DNA of 64,000 bases from Pseudemcibacter aquimaris (GCF_028869115.1 NZ_CP079800.1:1984001-2048000), one strand, 5' to 3'. Positions 46,921 through 58,632 are shown, counted from the stretch's first letter. Numbers and translations: made by a program. The notes: generated by a model not told the origin, from the sequence alone.

Positions 46921-47023
46921 TTCGATATTCCTTTTATATTTATAAAAAATTATCTATTGGATATAAGCGTATGGCGCGTTAAAAACAAGGTTAAAGCCGA
47001 TAAAATTATAGATTGGGATCAAT

Positions 47024-47860
47024 ATGGCAGAAATTAACGATAAAACCCTAAACAGAATAGCGGATGCCCTTGAACGTCTTGCACCGAATGATAGCGTTAA
47101 ACCTACGCTTGATGGCGCAGATGCATTTGTTTGGCATGCTGATCCCGACCGCCTTGACCCTATTCATAATGTCAGCCGCGTTGATTTTAACCTGCTTCAG
47201 GGGATTGATCATGTTCGTGATATTCTGCTTAAAAACACGGAACAATTCGCAAACGGGTATGCGGCCAATAATGCCCTACTGTGGGGGGCTCGCGGCATGG
47301 GTAAAAGTTCCCTTGTGAAAGCACTGCATGCGAAGGTGGGCAATTTAGCGCTTATTGAAATTCACCGTGAAGATATCCCAAGCCTACCACGACTACTTGA
47401 AATCATTCGCGACAGTGGTCGTCAGTGTATTTTATTTTGTGATGATCTGTCGTTTGATCATGATGATGGTAACTATAAATCATTAAAAGCCGTACTCGAA
47501 GGCGGCATCGAAGGCAGACCAAAGAATGTGATTTTTTATGCTACATCAAACCGTCGCCATCTTATGCCCCGTGATATGATGGAAAATGAACGCGGCACAG
47601 CCATTAACCCATCAGAAGCGATAGAGGAAAAAGTATCCCTATCCGATCGTTTCGGCCTATGGCTTGGTTTCCATAGCTGTAATCAGGATGATTATCTTAA
47701 GATGATTGACGGATACCTTGATCATTTCGGCATCAAGTATGACCGCGATGACGCACACGCAGAAGCACTCACATGGTCAAGAACCAGAGGCGCAAGATCA
47801 GGTCGCGTGGCCTTTCAATTTATTCAGGACCTCGCCGGTAGAATGGGTGTAAAACTATAA
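47024..47860 (+). CDS. DUF815 family AAA+ ATPase
   Basis: This 278-aa single AAA+ module has Walker A WGARGMGKSSLVKA (residues 88-96 core), Walker B CILFCDDLSFDHDD, and sensor-like FYATSNRRHLMPRDM. The N-terminal FVWHADPDRLDPI and DFNLLQGID segments are typical of DUF815. Members are widespread in Alphaproteobacteria next to yajC-secDF but are biochemically uncharacterised. It is divergent from yajC with about 100 bases between. Confidence 0.92.
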   Translation: MAEINDKTLNRIADALERLAPNDSVKPTLDGADAFVWHADPDRLDPIHNVSRVDFNLLQGIDHVRDILLKNTEQFANGYAANNALLWGARGMGKSSLVKALHAKVGNLALIEIHREDIPSLPRLLEIIRDSGRQCILFCDDLSFDHDDGNYKSLKAVLEGGIEGRPKNVIFYATSNRRHLMPRDMMENERGTAINPSEAIEEKVSLSDRFGLWLGFHSCNQDDYLKMIDGYLDHFGIKYDRDDAHAEALTWSRTRGARSGRVAFQFIQDLAGRMGVKL

Positions 47861-47867
47861 ATTAGCG

Positions 47868-48032
47868 TTAAGCATCAACGAGATAGACGCTATCTTTAAC
47901 ATCATCTCTAACAAGAATTTTGAAATTCTTTTGCTTTTTTAACAGCTTTTTTGAAAAAGTCTTCGCTGCACGTGGCTTGCCTGCCGCCTGCAGATAGTAT
48001 TCTACACTATATATATCGGTACATTTATTCAT
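47868..48032 (-). CDS. 54-aa basic protein of unknown function
   Basis: A short frame encodes MNKCTDIYSVEYYLQAAGKP and onward, 54 residues. It has a Lys-rich middle (TFSKKLLKKQKNFKILV) and an acidic/hydrophobic end (VKDSVYLVDA), preceded by AAGAGAAAAG. The start and stop fill the otherwise empty gap between the convergent DUF815 and groEL genes. The composition looks like a real small nucleic-acid-binding protein rather than random sequence, but no family is recognised. Confidence 0.5.
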   Translation of the reverse strand: MNKCTDIYSVEYYLQAAGKPRAAKTFSKKLLKKQKNFKILVRDDVKDSVYLVDA

Positions 48033-48148
48033 GTCTTTTCTCTTAAAAGCATGGGCTATCCATAATGGGAATCGCCTTATCTTTTTTTTATACCAAAATG
48101 TTTACAATTTAATTAAAGCCAAATTAAGACAACGTTAACCATTGCATG

Positions 48149-48179
48149 AAAAAAGGCCAGGGAAATACCCTGACCTTTA
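48149..48179 (-). terminator. Intrinsic terminator of groEL
   Basis: In minus orientation AAGGTCAGGG and CCCTGGCCTT form a 10-bp stem with one mismatch around TATTT, followed by a U run. It begins about 50 bases after the groEL stop. Confidence 0.85.
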
Positions 48180-48226
48180 TATAGTACATTAAGTAATAGA
48201 TGTAAAGTGCTGTATTATATAGGGGT

Positions 48227-49900
<1,674 letters not shown>

Positions 49901-49910
49901 TTAAAATTTC

Positions 49911-50198
49911 TTATTCAATAATGCCAAGAATGTCAGCTTCTTTCATGATCAACAGCTCTTCACCGTCAACCTTGATTTCTGTGCCTGACCATTTACCGAA
50001 AAGCACTTTGTCGCCCGCTTTAACGTCAAGCGCAGCAACAGAACCGTCATTGCCCTTTACGCCATTACCAACGGCAACAACTTCACCTTCACTTGGTTTT
50101 TCTTGTGCTGTATCAGGAATGATAATTCCACCAGCTGTTTTAATTTCATTTTCAACGCGACGTACAAGTACGCGATCGTGTAATGGACGAAATCCCAT
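49911..50198 (-). CDS. groES: Co-chaperonin GroES
   Basis: This 95-aa protein is the lid of GroEL. It shows [18 protein letters not shown], the mobile-loop region [19 protein letters not shown] and [23 protein letters not shown]. It is the first gene of the groES-groEL operon and lies about 50 bases from a perfect CIRCE operator. Confidence 0.98.
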   Translation of the reverse strand: MGFRPLHDRVLVRRVENEIKTAGGIIIPDTAQEKPSEGEVVAVGNGVKGNDGSVAALDVKAGDKVLFGKWSGTEIKVDGEELLIMKEADILGIIE

Positions 50199-50248
50199 TT
50201 TGAAACCCTCTTTGATTTAGGTTGTTAAAGTTAATTACATTTACGCTT

Positions 50249-50275
50249 TTAGCACTCTTAGAACAGGAGTGCTAA
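50249..50275. promoter_or_regulatory. CIRCE operator (HrcA site) of groES-groEL
   Basis: TTAGCACTC-N9-GAGTGCTAA, a perfect match to the CIRCE consensus with the standard 9-base spacer. Upstream on the minus strand is a possible promoter: TTGAAG (50312-50317) and TATCTG (50289-50294), 17 bases apart, putting the start site just before CIRCE. HrcA should repress the operon until heat shock. Confidence 0.97.
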
Positions 50276-50351
50276 AAGCCACACAGAACAGATAGTGGAT
50301 AGGGTTTAATACTTCAAGGGCCAGATTTAAAAAAAATGCACTTTTTTTAAA

Positions 50352-51782
50352 TTAAATCACCAGATAAAGCGCAATCGTACCCGCACCAACGGTTAACGCG
50401 TACGGAAGCTGGGTAATCACGTGGTCCATATGGTCACTGCCGGCACCAACGGACGCCAGTACCGATGTATCGGAAACCGGTGATGAATGATCACCAAAGA
50501 TACCACCGCCAACCACGGCCGCGATTACTTTATAAACAATCGGGTCATGAGCAACACCACCGCTAAAGCCATATGCAATCGGCAGAACGAACGGGATCAT
50601 TAATGCAAATGCGCCCCATGATGTTCCGGTTGAAAATGAAATCACCGCCGTTAAGAAAAACGTCGACGCCACGAGTAATGACGGCGTCATGAACCCATCG
50701 CTTAGCGCCATGATAAATTCCGCAGCGCCAAGCCCCTTGGTCACCGTATTAATACAATAGGCAAGCGCGGTAATGATAATCGCGGACATGACACTTTTCG
50801 CGCCCTTGATACCGATTTCGGTAAGGTCGCTGAAATCTTTTACATATTTTTTGAAATATAGCGAAAAGCCAAGATAAATCACCGCCATGATAAAGGCTTC
50901 AAGGATCATTAAGCTACCGAACATAAAGTAAGTGATAATCACCGTACCGAACACCATGAAAATTGGTAATCCAAAATCCCAGAACAAATAAGCCTTTTCA
51001 AATTTTTGATCGAATATATCATCGCCTTCATCACTGACCATTGGAATGGCGCCATCACGCAGTACTTTTCCTTCATCACGGGCACGCTTTTCCGCTTTTC
51101 TCATAAAGCCGTAATCAGGAATGATTTCCAAACAAATCAACATAGTAAAGAAAATCAACAGCATCGGGTAAATGTTATAAGGAATGGATGACGCAAATAA
51201 TGTTATTGCCTCTTCCGCACCATTCACAGGGCCACCTTCCTTTGCGATTAAGCCACCGATATAAGCCCCCCATGACATAAATGGTACAAGCACACAAACG
51301 GACGCCGTCGTACTATCCAAAATAAACGCAAGCTTTTCACGGGAAATACGCGCCTTATCTGTTAAGGGGCGCATAATCGGACCAGTCATCAACGGGCTAA
51401 AATAATCATCAACAATAAAGAAACCCATCATCCATGTGGTGAATTTCACCTTTTTCGGGCTGGTGCCTGTTTTGGAAACCTTATTAGCGAATGCAACAAG
51501 CACCCCTGCCCGTTTAAAGAGTTCAAAAAGAATTCCGATAAAGATAATAATCACACAGATGCGGATAAATTCACCATCAAGGCTCGCGGCAACCAAATTC
51601 ACAAAACCACCCGCAGGATCAAGTCCCATCATAAATTCATCTGGATTATATCCCATCATCATCACACCGACCAAGCAACCTGCGAAAAGTGAAAAGATCG
51701 CGCTTCTGGTCCAGAAGGCTGTGATTAATGCTAATAGTAATGGCAATAATGCCCACACCCCGAAATTGATGGTCGCTTCCAT
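50352..51782 (-). CDS. NhaC-family Na+/H+ antiporter
   Basis: This 476-aa transporter has about 12 TM segments and the NhaC signatures FFIVDDYFSPLMTGPIMRPLTD, LDSTTASVCVLVPFMSWGAYIGG, SFSTGTSWGAFALMIPFVLPIA and GGGIFGDHSSPVSDTSVLAS. It exchanges sodium for protons, fitting a marine lifestyle; some relatives carry other organic ions. It is last in the minus-strand run with the GT41 genes, four bases downstream of the nearest one, which may simply reflect read-through. Confidence 0.92.
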   Translation of the reverse strand: MEATINFGVWALLPLLLALITAFWTRSAIFSLFAGCLVGVMMMGYNPDEFMMGLDPAGGFVNLVAASLDGEFIRICVIIIFIGILFELFKRAGVLVAFANKVSKTGTSPKKVKFTTWMMGFFIVDDYFSPLMTGPIMRPLTDKARISREKLAFILDSTTASVCVLVPFMSWGAYIGGLIAKEGGPVNGAEEAITLFASSIPYNIYPMLLIFFTMLICLEIIPDYGFMRKAEKRARDEGKVLRDGAIPMVSDEGDDIFDQKFEKAYLFWDFGLPIFMVFGTVIITYFMFGSLMILEAFIMAVIYLGFSLYFKKYVKDFSDLTEIGIKGAKSVMSAIIITALAYCINTVTKGLGAAEFIMALSDGFMTPSLLVASTFFLTAVISFSTGTSWGAFALMIPFVLPIAYGFSGGVAHDPIVYKVIAAVVGGGIFGDHSSPVSDTSVLASVGAGSDHMDHVITQLPYALTVGAGTIALYLVI

Positions 51783-51786
51783 GTAA

Positions 51787-53574
51787 TTATTTTTCCCTTT
51801 TTACGACAGAGACCAGAATATCTTCAAAGTCTTTCACCCATTTCTTCTGATCGAATAATGGCAATGTGTCTTTATTTTCTTTTAAATGTGTTTTTAACGC
51901 CGCAAGGGTATCAGGATTTTTTGCAATTTCAACTGCGCGTTCAATATATTCTTCTTTTGTATGGGTAATAAGACTTTCCAGATCTGCCGCACTTAACATG
52001 CTAGATGAAACGCGCGAATAAAATGGCTTGCCAATTTTAGCAAGCACAGGCAGGCCAACCCCTAATGCTTCGATGCACGTTGTATGTGCCCCACAAATAA
52101 AGCTATCGAGTAATAAATCTGAACATATAAACCTAGATAAATGTTCTGTATTTTCAACCCTTCCCGAAATATAAAGTCTATTCGGGTCTATGCCATTATC
52201 CTGTAATTTTTGTTTTACATTTTCGATTGTTTCATCATTTTCCAACATTAACCAAAGTACACTATCCTCTGCCCTTCTTAATATTTCGCACCAAGCAAGA
52301 AATGTTGCTTCATCAATTTTCCAGCTGTTATTGAAACTACAAAAAACAAACTTATCTTCCGGAATATTCCAATAATCCCGTCCAAGTTCCTTGGCTTCGT
52401 CACCCTGAATATTTGGAAAGAAATAACTATTCGGCATCCTTAGTGGCATTTCAGTATAATGATCTTCCAATTCAGCTGGCGCAATTACATGATCCGTTAA
52501 AGCATAATCATTCCATGTTGCTCCAGTCGTACAAGGTGTTCCAAGCCAAGCAATTTGAATTGGGGCCGGTTTTTGAGCAAGCACCCCCATACGGCGATTT
52601 CCGACAAACCCGTCCAGATCAATAAGTACATCCATTTCAGTTGATGCAATTTTCTCTGCCATTTCCTGATCGGTCATTGAAATTAGCTCATGCACATAAT
52701 CACAATCGCCTGATATTTTTTCATAATGCGTACAGGTTTGGTCAGGATTTACAGGGAAAATATGAATTTCGACGACATCACGATCAAAGAGATCAAAGAA
52801 ATTAAAAAGTACATAAGCCGTTACATGCCTAGATAAACAAGAAGAAAAAAAGCCGAGCTTAATTTTACCCTTCTTTTTTACCTGCTTAGCTTCAGTATGA
52901 TATTGAGTAAAGGTAACACCCGAGCGTTCCATTATATCAATAAATTTTTTGCATTCATTTTCCGCCAAGTCACGCATAAAACTGCCATTTTCGATGAACT
53001 TCATTGCGTCATAAACAGTTAATGGGGCCGCTTCACCTGTCTGCATTAAATTTGAACTTATGGAATATAATTTATCATCAAGCTTTTTCGCATCATCCCA
53101 CATACACATATCATGATAACAACGGTGCAATTTGACCATATTATTAATATTTGTGGGATCTTGTTCGAATATGTGTTCAAAACAATCCATTGCGAGGTTT
53201 GTTTTAAATTGTAATTTATAACAATCCCCCAACACCATCCAGGCATCAGTTAAGTTAGGATCCTGATCAACAAGATATTTACATATTTCTTCGGTACTTT
53301 TAAAATTTCTTAGCTCGATTTGAACGCGTGCATATTTCACCAATAGTTCAGTGCCAATACCATTTCCGGCTCTGCGTATGGCTTCTTCAAAACTGTTTTT
53401 CGCTAATAAAAAATCGCCCGTTGCAAAAGAGGCATGCCCAAGCATTTCATAAGCCAGCCAAAAATCAGGCGCATTCTTACAAACACTTAAAAAACATTCT
53501 TTCGCCTTAAAGTTGTTTTTTGCTTTATAATATTTAAGCCCTTCTTCAAAAAGAGATCTGACATTCGTAGACAT
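51787..53574 (-). CDS. TPR plus GT41 (O-GlcNAc-transferase-like) protein, copy 1
   Basis: This 595-aa protein has N-terminal TPRs (about 5-160: EGLKYYKAKNNFKAKECFLSV, AYEMLGHASFATGDFLLA, DAWMVLGDCYKLQFKTNLAMD). A GT41/SPINDLY-type catalytic region follows (about 240-590): KLGFFSSCLSRHVTAYVLF, VLIDLDGFVGNRRMGVL, APIQIAWLGTPCTTGATW, CSFNNSWKIDEATFLAWC and DLLLDSFICGAHTTCIEALGVGLPVL. The usual PYNGHTT-type motif reads FICGAHTT. The family transfers GlcNAc or hexose from UDP-sugar to Ser/Thr (or Asn) of proteins in the cytoplasm. It is one of three tandem paralogues; the acceptor protein is unknown. Confidence 0.9.
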   Translation of the reverse strand: MSTNVRSLFEEGLKYYKAKNNFKAKECFLSVCKNAPDFWLAYEMLGHASFATGDFLLAKNSFEEAIRRAGNGIGTELLVKYARVQIELRNFKSTEEICKYLVDQDPNLTDAWMVLGDCYKLQFKTNLAMDCFEHIFEQDPTNINNMVKLHRCYHDMCMWDDAKKLDDKLYSISSNLMQTGEAAPLTVYDAMKFIENGSFMRDLAENECKKFIDIMERSGVTFTQYHTEAKQVKKKGKIKLGFFSSCLSRHVTAYVLFNFFDLFDRDVVEIHIFPVNPDQTCTHYEKISGDCDYVHELISMTDQEMAEKIASTEMDVLIDLDGFVGNRRMGVLAQKPAPIQIAWLGTPCTTGATWNDYALTDHVIAPAELEDHYTEMPLRMPNSYFFPNIQGDEAKELGRDYWNIPEDKFVFCSFNNSWKIDEATFLAWCEILRRAEDSVLWLMLENDETIENVKQKLQDNGIDPNRLYISGRVENTEHLSRFICSDLLLDSFICGAHTTCIEALGVGLPVLAKIGKPFYSRVSSSMLSAADLESLITHTKEEYIERAVEIAKNPDTLAALKTHLKENKDTLPLFDQKKWVKDFEDILVSVVKREK

Positions 53575-53589
53575 GTTTTTCTTGTTTCT

Positions 53590-55367
53590 TTATTTTTCTA
53601 ATATATGTATCAGTATTTCTTCAAAATCGCGAACCCACCTTTTTTGATCGAATAAAGGTAATTCATCTTTATTTTCTTTCAGATGATTTTTCAATCTTTC
53701 CAGCTCGCCATCCTTTGTCGCAATTTCAATAGCACGTTCGATATATTCGTCTTTGGAATTTGTTATGCAATCTTCCATATCAGCAGCTTTGATAATACTT
53801 GCTGCTACCCTACCATGAAATGTTGTGCCTATTTTAGTTAGTACGGGAAGTTCTGCATATAATGCTTCCGTACATGTTGTATGTGCCCCGCAAATAAAAC
53901 TATCCAGCATTAAATCTGCATGATCAAAACGGGCAAGATGAATATCATTTTGAACACGGCCGGTACAATGTAACCGATTACTATCTACCCCATTTTCTTC
54001 CAATGTATCTTTTATGTTTGTAATTGCCTGCTCATCTTCAAGAAACAACCAAAGAATACTGTTTTCCACTTTCTTCAATATCTCGCACCATGCCAAGAAT
54101 GTCTCTTTGTCAATTTTCCAACTAATATTAAAACTGGCAAAAACGAATTTGCCTTCTGGCAAATTCCAATATGCACGGTCTTTTACACTTCTTTTTAAAG
54201 ACGACATTGAATTGAAAAAATACGAATGCGGCATCCGCAATATTTTTTCAGTATATTGATATTCTAGCTCTTTAGGCGCGATAATATTATCAATCAAAAC
54301 ATAATCAATCCACGGTGCACCAGCTGTCGCCGGCGTCCCCATCCAAGCAATCTGGATTGGTGCTGGTTTTTGGCTAAACACACCACGTCTTTTAGCGCCC
54401 ACAAAACCATCCAGATCAACCAGAACATCAAGAGAATGTTTTTTTATAACATCCACCATTTCTTCATCACTTTGTGAATTAAATTCAATCAGGTTTTCTG
54501 CACTTTTACTGATTTTTTGATAATTAGGGCATTGGTGATCTGGGTTAACCGCATACACAATAACGTCAAATTTCGCTTGATCAAAATGTTCAAAAAAACT
54601 GTTTAAAACAATGGCGGTGACATGCTTTGATAAGGCAGCAGAAAGAAAGCCAACCTTTATTCTTTCTTCTTTTTTTGTTATTCTTATACCGTGGAATATT
54701 GTGGTAACTCCACCCCCATTTTTTTCTGAATTTCAATATACGCATTGCTAAGATTAACCGCAATTTTCTTCATAAAATCAGCATTTTCTGAAAACATTAA
54801 AGCCGAATGAATATCAACGGGCGATGCCATTCCGGTTTCAAATATTTCTTCGCAAAAATCGATCAGCCTGTTATCGACTCCTTCTGCTTTATCCCATAAA
54901 CAGATACTATGATAACAACCGCTTAATTTCGTTAGCGTTGAATAATCATTCGGTGTTTTCTCAATGATTTTTCCATAACATTTTATTGCATCTGTCTGAT
55001 TATGCTTTGCGCGGTACATATCCCCCAGAGTTTTTAAAGCGGGCATATATCCAGGATCTTTTTCAAGGATCATTTTACAAAAATGTTCGCACCCTGCTTC
55101 ATCATTAATATCCAGCAATAAATTTGCATATAAACCAAGCTGCTGACTTGTTGCGCCGTTAGGAGAATTTTTTATTGAATTTTCGTATTGAAATTTTGCC
55201 TTGGCAAAATCCCCGAGCAAATAATAACAATATCCCAATATCTCTGATACTTTTGGATCATTAGGGGCTATTACATTGGCTTTTTCAAAACACTCTTTGG
55301 CCTCGAACAGTTTTTTACTTTTAAAATGGCCCATACCAAGTTGATATAACCTTCTAACATCAGACAT
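53590..55367 (-). pseudogene. TPR plus GT41 protein, copy 2, split by a 1-nt frameshift
   Basis: The 5' part (55367-54684) encodes TPRs and ends MGVELPQYSTV then TAA. The 3' part, in the -1 frame, runs GIRITKKEERIKVGFLSAAL without a stop to 53590 and contains the whole catalytic region (VLVDLDGFVGAKRRG, APIQIAWMGTPATAGAP, DLMLDSFICGAHTTCTEAL). Copy 1 reads SGVTFTQYHTEAKQ where this gene reads MGVELPQYST, placing the break just after YST (about 54687-54692), likely GGG shortened to GG. Restoring one base gives 592 aa, the same as copy 3. No slippery heptamer is seen. It may be a recent pseudogene, a phase-variable gene or a sequence error; a GTG at 54558 could start a truncated catalytic domain. 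Confidence 0.8.
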
Positions 55368-57146
55368 TCAGCATAAACCCTTATTTTGGGTAATTTCTTG
55401 TAATATTTGTTCCCAATCTTTTACCCATTGTCTTTGGTCAAATACAGGCAAATCATTTTTATTTTCACTTAAATGATTTTTAAGTCGCGCCAATTCTTCT
55501 GCAGAATTGCCAATTTCAATACCCCTTTCAACAAACTCATCAATAGTATGGGTAATCAAACTATCCAGTTTCCCGGCCGATAAAATACTAGCTGCGACCC
55601 GGGAAATAAATGTTTCCCCAATTTTTGTTAACACTGGAAGATGAGCATAAAGCGCCTCCACACAGGTCGTATGTGCATTGCAAACAAAACAGTCAAGCAT
55701 CAAATCAGCATGTTGCAATCGTGACAAATGATCTTCATTTGATAGTCTATCCGCAATAATTAACCTATCTGCATCCACGCCCTGCTGTTTCATTTCTTTA
55801 CGAAGATTTTTAAGCGTCATTTCATCATCAACAAGAATCCATAGAACACTATTTTCAACACCCTTTAAGATTGAACACCATGCTTGAAATGATGTTTGAT
55901 CAATTTTACGGCTAATATTGAAACTCGCGAAAATGAATTTATCGGTTGGCAAATTCCAATCTTCTTTTTTGCTTTCTATTAATGGCAAGGATGTACAGCT
56001 ATTAAAGAAAAAGCTATTTGGCATTCTAAGTATTTCTTCAGTATAATGATTTTCAAGCTCTATCGGTACGATCACATCATCAACCAATATATAATCCATC
56101 CACGGCGCACCAGATGTCACCGGTGTCCCCAGCCAAGTAACTTGAACCGGCGCCGGTTTCAATAAAAACACGCCCGGCTGGCTTCTGCTGATTTCACCAT
56201 CCAGATCAATCAATACATCAATTTCATGACTTTGGATAAATTCTGCAACTTCCAATTCACTTTTTGAACTTAATTCATAAATATGCGCGCCGGACGATGA
56301 AATCTTGTCATAATACGGACATTCCCCTTTAACATTTAGGGCGTATATAAAGACTTCAAATTTATCATAATCATGATGCCTGAACAAATCTTGCACCAAA
56401 AACGCTGTTGCATGTCTTTTTAATGCTGATGAAACATAACCAACTTTAATGCGACCATGATTATCTCTACTAGGTCTTTGTTGTAGAAATATACCACTTG
56501 CTTGTTGTTTTTTTTTCATATGAAAACAACGATTTTCAGCTAATTCCTTAAAAAGAAAACCATCAATATCTAAAAAGAATGCAGAATGGACATTTAGCGG
56601 CGAAGGTTCTCCTATCGCCATTTTAGACTTCGAAATTTCAACTAACTTACTATCAACTTCTTTCGCCTTATCCCACATACAAAGACTATGATAGCTGAAA
56701 CTAAGACGGGTTAAAATATTAGGGTCATCTTTTACAATTTCTCTAACTTTTTCAAAACATTTTACCGCTTCATTTAATTGAAAAAATGCATTGTAACACC
56801 CCCCTAGATTAGTCCACGCCTCTGCGGAATTTTTATCACGATATATGATCTGTCGGAATATTTTTATCGCCTCTTTGCTATCACCTGTTTTTCTTAAAAT
56901 AAGACCGTAATTATTTAAAAACTGAAGGGACGGTTTTTCTATTGAATATTTAAGGGAAATTTCAAAATAAATTCGCGCTTCTTTAAAATTGCCAAGCTGC
57001 GCTAACAGAACAGCAAGCATTCTAGCAATTTGCGGATCATTTGGCACAAGTTTACTGGCCTTTAAGAAGATATCTTTTGCTTCTATAAATTTTTGTTGTC
57101 TATATAATTCAACACCCTGTTGATATAATTCTTCAACATTATTCAT
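55368..57146 (-). CDS. TPR plus GT41 (O-GlcNAc-transferase-like) protein, copy 3
   Basis: This 592-aa protein has the same layout: TPRs (LYQQGVELYRQQKFIEAKDIF, IARMLAVLLAQLGNFKEARIY, EAWTNLGGCYNAFFQLNEAVK) over residues 5-160 and a GT41 catalytic domain: RIKVGYVSSALKRHATAFLV, VLIDLDGEISRSQPGVFLL, APVQVTWLGTPVTSGAPW, ASFNISRKIDQTSFQAWC and DLMLDCFVCNAHTTCVEAL. It is the most divergent of the three and may have its own acceptor. Its ATG overlaps the DUF1491 stop (ATGA), and its TGA abuts the next gene's ATG, so translation is coupled through the cluster. Confidence 0.9.
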   Translation of the reverse strand: MNNVEELYQQGVELYRQQKFIEAKDIFLKASKLVPNDPQIARMLAVLLAQLGNFKEARIYFEISLKYSIEKPSLQFLNNYGLILRKTGDSKEAIKIFRQIIYRDKNSAEAWTNLGGCYNAFFQLNEAVKCFEKVREIVKDDPNILTRLSFSYHSLCMWDKAKEVDSKLVEISKSKMAIGEPSPLNVHSAFFLDIDGFLFKELAENRCFHMKKKQQASGIFLQQRPSRDNHGRIKVGYVSSALKRHATAFLVQDLFRHHDYDKFEVFIYALNVKGECPYYDKISSSGAHIYELSSKSELEVAEFIQSHEIDVLIDLDGEISRSQPGVFLLKPAPVQVTWLGTPVTSGAPWMDYILVDDVIVPIELENHYTEEILRMPNSFFFNSCTSLPLIESKKEDWNLPTDKFIFASFNISRKIDQTSFQAWCSILKGVENSVLWILVDDEMTLKNLRKEMKQQGVDADRLIIADRLSNEDHLSRLQHADLMLDCFVCNAHTTCVEALYAHLPVLTKIGETFISRVAASILSAGKLDSLITHTIDEFVERGIEIGNSAEELARLKNHLSENKNDLPVFDQRQWVKDWEQILQEITQNKGLC

Positions 57147-57478
57147 TCAATTATTCCAACTACATATTTCTCTTTTGGATCATCGATTTCTATCACCCAT
57201 AAATCCTCATCAAAACTTTTTTGTCTGACGATATAGTCATCGGCCTTTTGTTCTTCCATATATCCTTCGCCGAGCGGCTCATGCCAAATAAGCTTATCAT
57301 CCATATCACGGGTCTCGGAATATATTCTGGCACCCATTCCATGCACATACTGCTTTATGATGATCTGTCCTCTTTCTTCGTCCCCTTTATGCAGCACCAT
57401 TGCAGGAATAAATTCAGCTTCACATCTTTTTATTTCCGCGGCTACTCTTATGCTGCTTTTAAGACGGATTTCCTGCAT
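57143..57478 (-). CDS. DUF1491 family protein
   Basis: This 111-aa protein carries the alphaproteobacterial DUF1491 pattern: RLKSSIRVAAEIKRCEAEFI, VLHKGDEERGQIIIKQY, YIVRQKSFDEDLWVIEIDDP. Function is unknown. It overlaps both neighbours: one base with the glycosyltransferase stop (57478) and four bases with the GT41 copy 3 start. In other genomes this family is usually housekeeping-linked; here it is embedded in a glycan cluster, perhaps by chance. Confidence 0.85.
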   Translation of the reverse strand: MQEIRLKSSIRVAAEIKRCEAEFIPAMVLHKGDEERGQIIIKQYVHGMGARIYSETRDMDDKLIWHEPLGEGYMEEQKADDYIVRQKSFDEDLWVIEIDDPKEKYVVGIIE

Positions 57479-58632
57479 TAAACATTCCCTAACAAACGAT
57501 TATAATTATTGATCAGTATTTCCATGGATAGATTAAAGTCGTACTTTTCCTGCGCATCCAATTTCGCATTATTTTTGATGCTATCCCATTGATCCTTACA
57601 TTCAAGCATTTCACCGTATTTTTCCGCAAGCGCAATTGGGTCACCCGCCTTAAATAAAAAGCCGTTCTTGCCATCTTCGATGACCATTCGGTGGCCACCG
57701 ATATTTGATGCCAAAACCAATTTACCTTTTTGCATGGCTTCTTTTAATTTATTTGGAACCACACTTTCCGAATGTGGTACTTTTTGACGCGGGGATACGT
57801 ATATATCGATTTGATCAAGGAACTTGGGTATCTTTTCTTGTGGCACAAAACCGGTAAAAATGACACGGTCCCCAAGCATTTTTCTTGATGCCAAATGTTG
57901 CCATTCCTGATCCATATCACCGTCCCCAACAATCAATAAACAAGCATTGGGTTCCCTAAGCATGATACTTCGCATGGACCTGATTAAAATATCCCCCCCT
58001 TCATAATCATGGAAAAAACCAATATAGCCAAAAACGGTCATCCCTTCGAAATTCAAGCGCGCACGAAGATCATTATATTCATCTTCTGTAATTTCAACAT
58101 CACATGGCACTATTCCATCTTCGATCACCGCTATTTTTTGCTCGTTAACCCCGGATCTTTCAAGATCATTTTTTACCGCATCCGTCGACACTGTAATAAG
58201 ATCAACATGATCCAAAACACTGTCTTTTAAATCAGTCGTTTCTAAAAACAGATCATAATCATAAAGTAGCGGTATATTATGCTTTTTTGCCGCATTTATC
58301 GCCGCTATTCCATTATAAGCTGGCCCATGAATATGGATAAGATCGACTTTATTAGACGATAGTATTTTTGAAATTTTCTTCTTTAATTTTGATGCTGCTA
58401 TTTTTTGATCCACGTAAGGGATTTTCACAAGCGGGTTTATGCCTTTGGCCGTTCTTTCAAACTCTACCCCGTCAACATATTCTTTGGTTTTCTGAAATTG
58501 ATCATGGTGAATGCCTGTTACCTGAATTGTTTCAATATCATTATCATGTAATGCTTTGATCAAGCGCTGTGCACGGAAAGTATATCCATTAACAAAAGGA
58601 AGCGACCGTTCAAGCACATGCAGAACACGCAT
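57478..58632 (-). CDS. Group 4 glycosyltransferase, exosortase-associated type
   Basis: This 384-aa GT-B enzyme opens MRVLHVLERSLPFVNGYTFR, with the SLPxxNGYTFR start typical of the PEP-CTERM/exosortase A-associated glycosyltransferase family. The donor-binding half has TVFGYIGFFHDYEGGDILI, ACLLIVGDGDMDQEW, VIFTGFVPQEKIPKFLD and SESVVPNKLKEAMQKGKLVLAS, the E-x7-E-like motif. It likely transfers a sugar from a nucleotide donor during polysaccharide synthesis in the cytoplasm. It overlaps the PrsT-like TPR gene (TAATG) and DUF1491, so it is part of the operon. Confidence 0.88.
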   Translation of the reverse strand: MRVLHVLERSLPFVNGYTFRAQRLIKALHDNDIETIQVTGIHHDQFQKTKEYVDGVEFERTAKGINPLVKIPYVDQKIAASKLKKKISKILSSNKVDLIHIHGPAYNGIAAINAAKKHNIPLLYDYDLFLETTDLKDSVLDHVDLITVSTDAVKNDLERSGVNEQKIAVIEDGIVPCDVEITEDEYNDLRARLNFEGMTVFGYIGFFHDYEGGDILIRSMRSIMLREPNACLLIVGDGDMDQEWQHLASRKMLGDRVIFTGFVPQEKIPKFLDQIDIYVSPRQKVPHSESVVPNKLKEAMQKGKLVLASNIGGHRMVIEDGKNGFLFKAGDPIALAEKYGEMLECKDQWDSIKNNAKLDAQEKYDFNLSMEILINNYNRLLGNV

